Shown one piece after another: positions 61,239-64,000 of a stretch of 64,000 nt of DNA. The position numbers were made by a program, and so were the translations under genes. The DNA is from Hoeflea ulvae (GTDB lineage Bacteria > Pseudomonadota > Alphaproteobacteria > Rhizobiales > Rhizobiaceae): assembly GCF_026619435.1 (NCBI RefSeq), contig NZ_JAOVZQ010000001.1, positions 193,501 through 257,500 on the forward strand, read 5' to 3'. A model generated the notes under the pieces. That model was not told the DNA's origin, searched no databases, and saw nothing but the letters and a program-made list of their open reading frames with translations. Each line of letters begins with the position of its first letter. Within the stretch, counting starts at the first letter, position 1.

Positions 61239-62831
61239 TCACTTCTTCTTCGGCAGGCCGGGAAGGCCGCCGCCGAGACCGGGCAGCTTCGGGCCGCCCA
61301 GGCCTGGCAGACCACCCGGCAATCCGCCGGGCAGCTTGCCGCCGCCCGCGCCGGGCATGCCGCCGCCAAGACCCGCGGCCTCGGCCTGTTTCTGCAGCGC
61401 TTCGAGCTGCTTGGGATCCATCTTCGACAGATCCGGCATGCCGCCGCCCATCATGCCGCCCATGCCGCCGGGCAGGCCCATCTTCGAGGCGAGACCGCCC
61501 ATGGCCGCGCGCATCATGCCGCCGCCCTTGCCCTTGCCGCCCATGGCTTTCATCATGTCGGCCATCTGCCGGTGCATCTTGAGAAGCTTGTTGATCGCCG
61601 CCGCATCGGTACCCGAGCCCTCGGCGATGCGTTTTTTGCGCGAATGCTTGAGCAGCTCCGGATTGGCCCGCTCGGCCTTGGTCATCGAGCCGATGATGGC
61701 GAGCTGGCGGGCAAATGTCTTGTCGTCCATGCCGGCCGCCGACATCTGGTCCTTCATCTTGCCCATGCCGGGCATCATCCCCATGATGCCGCCCATGCCG
61801 CCGAGCTTCTGCATCTGGCCGAGCTGGTCGGCCATGTCGTTGAGGTCGAACTTGCCCGCCTTCATCCGGGCGGCCATGACCTGCGCCTTGTCGGCGTCGA
61901 AATTTTCCGCCGCTTTCTCGACCAGGCTGACAATGTCGCCCATGCCGAGAATACGGTCGGCGACGCGACGGGGGTGGAATTCCTCCAGCGCGTCCATCTT
62001 CTCGCCGGTACCGATCAGCTTGATCGGCTTGCCGGTGACGGCCCGCATCGACAGGGCTGCACCGCCGCGGCCATCGCCGTCCATGCGGGTCAGCACCAGG
62101 CCGGTGATGCCGACGCGTTCGTCGAAATTGCGGGCCAGATTGACCGCGTCCTGGCCGGTCAGCGCATCGGCCACGAGCAGGATCTCGTGCGGATTGGCGC
62201 GCTTCTTGATCTCGGCCATTTCGGCCATCAGCGGTTCGTCGATATGGGTGCGGCCGGCGGTGTCGAGAATGACCACGTCATGGCCGCCAAGCTTGGCCGC
62301 CTGCACCGCGCGCGCGGCAATATCGGTCGGCGACTGGCCGGCGATGATCGGCAGGGTGGCGACACCGGTCTGCTCGCCGAGCTGACGCAGCTGCTCCTGC
62401 GCTGCCGGACGGCGGGTGTCGAGCGAGGCCATCAGGACCTTCTTGCGGTCGCGCTTTTCCAGCCGCGAGGCAATCTTGGCCGAGGTCGTGGTCTTGCCCG
62501 AACCCTGCAGGCCGACCATCATCAGCACCACGGGGGCGGCTGCATTGAGATCGATGGCGACGCCTTCTTCGCCAAGAAGTGCAACCAGCTCGTCGTGAAC
62601 CAGCTTGACCACCATCTGGCCCGGCTTGATCGACTTGACGATCTCGGCGCCGACGGCCTTTTCGCGCACCCGGTCGGTGAAACCGCGCACCACTTCCAGC
62701 GCCACGTCGGCCTCCAGCAGCGCGCGGCGAACCTCGCGCATGGCTTCCGACACATCCTTGTCCGACAGGGCGCCGCGCCCGGTCAGATTGTTGAGGATGG
62801 AGCCAAGCCGGTCCTGGAGATTTTCAAACAT
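61239..62831 (-). CDS. ffh: Signal recognition particle protein Ffh
   Basis: A 530-residue SRP GTPase that targets membrane proteins with 4.5S RNA. N domain (MFENLQDRLGSILNNLTGRG), G domain with P-loop GLQGSGKTTTSAK and DTAGRTHIDEPL, then the Met-rich M domain with the RNA-binding region GSMTKAERANPELL. The C-terminal ~90 residues are a Gly/Met/Pro-rich tail (GMPGAGGGKLPGGLPGGLPG), longer than the E. coli protein. The ATG at 62831 was chosen as the conserved start. Confidence 0.96.
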   Translation of the reverse strand: MFENLQDRLGSILNNLTGRGALSDKDVSEAMREVRRALLEADVALEVVRGFTDRVREKAVGAEIVKSIKPGQMVVKLVHDELVALLGEEGVAIDLNAAAPVVLMMVGLQGSGKTTTSAKIASRLEKRDRKKVLMASLDTRRPAAQEQLRQLGEQTGVATLPIIAGQSPTDIAARAVQAAKLGGHDVVILDTAGRTHIDEPLMAEMAEIKKRANPHEILLVADALTGQDAVNLARNFDERVGITGLVLTRMDGDGRGGAALSMRAVTGKPIKLIGTGEKMDALEEFHPRRVADRILGMGDIVSLVEKAAENFDADKAQVMAARMKAGKFDLNDMADQLGQMQKLGGMGGIMGMMPGMGKMKDQMSAAGMDDKTFARQLAIIGSMTKAERANPELLKHSRKKRIAEGSGTDAAAINKLLKMHRQMADMMKAMGGKGKGGGMMRAAMGGLASKMGLPGGMGGMMGGGMPDLSKMDPKQLEALQKQAEAAGLGGGMPGAGGGKLPGGLPGGLPGLGGPKLPGLGGGLPGLPKKK

Positions 62832-63058
62832 TTGGTCGTCCTGTTTTTGCCGAAGGAAACGCTTCAGCTCATATGGGACGAACATCAGACAAAGCCAAAC
62901 AGCACCCGAGGGCGCATCGCGCTGTCGGGTGGTGACCTCCGGGATCGATTTATACCAATAAGGGTCCCGGTCGGCGGCTCGGAGTCATGCTCGTCGCAGA
63001 TTTGAGCGGGATAAACAGGAAAAGCGGCGGAAAGTCAAGGTTGGGAAGCCCTGAGGCC

Positions 63059-63451
63059 TCAGCCGGCGATTTCACGGCGCGCCAGATCGGCCAGAAACGC
63101 TGAGCGGGTAAGGCCGCGCTGACGCGCTGTTGCATCGACCGCTGCCAGCAGTCCGGCATCCATGGTGATATTGGCCTTTGTGGTGCGGCCCGAAAGCCGG
63201 ATCACCGGCACGGCGAGCAGGAACGCGCCCTCCCTGAGATCGCGCGCCACATCCGCATCATCGCGCACCGCTTCAAGGGTGCGGGCCTGCGGCAGCGCTT
63301 CACCCTCAAGATGCAGCGCCAACGCCTCGCTGGCATTGGCCAGCAGATCGTCCAGTTCATCAGCAGCAGAAAAACAGCCCGGAACATCGGGGAAATGAAC
63401 CCCGAAGGCGCTGTCCCCGTCCTGATGCACGACACCGATATAATGACGCAT
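63059..63451 (-). CDS. hicB: HicB-type antitoxin
   Basis: A 130-residue antitoxin. The N-terminal partial RNase-H-like fold (YIGVVHQDGDSAFGVHFPDV, then PGCFSAADELDDLLANASEA) is typical of HicB. The C-terminal ribbon-helix-helix (TTKANITMDAGLLAAVDATA, TRSAFLADLA) binds DNA. It neutralises HicA and probably represses the operon. 14 nt separate it from hicA. Confidence 0.92.
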   Translation of the reverse strand: MRHYIGVVHQDGDSAFGVHFPDVPGCFSAADELDDLLANASEALALHLEGEALPQARTLEAVRDDADVARDLREGAFLLAVPVIRLSGRTTKANITMDAGLLAAVDATARQRGLTRSAFLADLARREIAG

Positions 63452-63465
63452 GATAAACCTCGTTG

Positions 63466-63651
63466 TCAGTCGAGCCAGCCGGCTTGTTTGCAGATGGCGC
63501 GGACGGTTCCGATCGGCAGGTCCTTTTCCGGATGTGGCACCGTTACGATCTTGTCGTTTTTCTTGAACTTGTGGTGCGAGCCGGTGATCTTGACCAGCTC
63601 GAAGCCATCCTTCTCAAGCCTCCGAATGATCTGCCGACTGTTCCGCTCCAT
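63466..63651 (-). CDS. hicA: HicA-type toxin (mRNA interferase)
   Basis: A 61-residue double-stranded RNA-binding-fold toxin that cleaves mRNA. MERNSRQIIRRLEKDGFELV, then KITGSHHKFKKND with the catalytic His (26 or 27), and VPHPEKDLPIGTVRAICKQA are the HicA pattern. It precedes hicB in the operon. Confidence 0.93.
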   Translation of the reverse strand: MERNSRQIIRRLEKDGFELVKITGSHHKFKKNDKIVTVPHPEKDLPIGTVRAICKQAGWLD

Positions 63652-63666
63652 CGGAAACGCTCCATT

Positions 63667-63693
63667 ATGCGCATATATATACGCCTAATTAGG
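63667..63693. promoter_or_regulatory. Palindromes upstream of hicA (operator candidate)
   Basis: ATGCGCAT (63667-63674) and CCTAATTAGG (63684-63693) flank an AT-rich stretch just before hicA. HicB proteins with a ribbon-helix-helix domain bind such palindromes at their own promoter. Confidence 0.4.
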
Positions 63694-64000
63694 TCGGAAA
63701 TCAAGTTTGATAGGAAGTGACAAAAGATCCGTCCTGCCCATGTCGCAATCAAATTATGGACATAATTCACAAAAATTTAAACAGGTTAGGTGAAAGAACT
63801 CGTTTATTGACGATCGAGGTAGAGCCGCAACTGCCCAACTACATTAGCCTGGAAAATCTCTCGACCAGTCAGCTGTAAATGGGCTCCATAATGCGCCTTG
63901 TACATCCAGCAGCAGACAAAACTTCCTGCCCCAAATCCAATTTACCTCAGCGTCTGCATACCCCGGTCAAGCAGCTCACGAATAAACCGCTGATATTTCA
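63694..64000. other. Window end: possible C-terminal coding fragments on the minus strand
   Basis: A minus-strand frame open from the window edge ends at 63942 with ...KYQRFIRELLDRGMQTLR. A separate stretch downstream reads HYGAHLQLTGREIFQANVVG to a stop near 63800. Both look protein-like but lack starts; they could be ends of a gene outside the window or a decayed element. Confidence 0.25.

Overview
The window is a GC-rich alphaproteobacterial chromosome segment. The gene order (rppH end, atpCDGAH, priA, fsa, xerC, lpdA-sucB-sucA-sucD-sucC-mdh, zapE, an omp19-like lipoprotein, sdhBADC, leuC, rplS, trmD-rimM-rpsP-chorismate mutase-ffh) is the arrangement found in Hyphomicrobiales (Rhizobiales). 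A Rhizobiaceae or Phyllobacteriaceae member, possibly Hoeflea-like, fits best; the genus is inference. No rRNA, tRNA or CRISPR array was seen.

Layout. 1-6.5 kb: end of rppH, an amino-acid racemase, a GNAT protein and the F1 ATP synthase operon on the minus strand. 6.8-13.3 kb: small membrane proteins, a DMT exporter, a DsbA/MBL/NTF2 operon facing a LysR gene across a long dyad, an XRE regulator and DUF2061. 13.6-24 kb: priA, fsa, a small lower-GC island (16.6-18.2 kb), an acyltransferase, xerC and a TraB/GumN protein. 22.7-34.4 kb: the TCA block lpdA to mdh, then zapE and an Omp19-like lipoprotein. 34.7-41.7 kb: msrA, a carboxymuconolactone decarboxylase-like protein, an MFS exporter, a reductase, LysR plus quinone oxidoreductase, and a cystathionine lyase-like enzyme. 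41.7-57.4 kb: accessory zone with two IS110-family copies, many palindromic repeats, duplicated sdhB 3' ends, sdhBADC, leuC, a LysR gene and an amino-acid ABC transporter. 57.5-62.8 kb: rplS, a TSUP permease, trmD, rimM, rpsP, chorismate mutase and ffh. 63-63.7 kb: a HicAB toxin-antitoxin pair.

The most interesting object is the IS110-family element, present as two nearly identical copies in opposite orientation. Both copies are inserted at the same point of the same palindromic repeat family, and each is bordered by a CT dinucleotide. The 5' non-coding end of the element holds what looks like a bridge RNA. One internal loop carries guides matching both sides of the occupied target repeat. 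A second loop carries guides matching the two ends of the element itself. Intact copies of the same target repeat lie nearby.

A technical point: four genes (sucA, a secreted protein between sucB and lpdA, a quinone oxidoreductase and an ABC permease) are each broken by a one-base length change in a homopolymer run, and the two IS copies differ by one base in a C run. Sequencing indels are the simplest explanation, so these genes may be intact in the organism.
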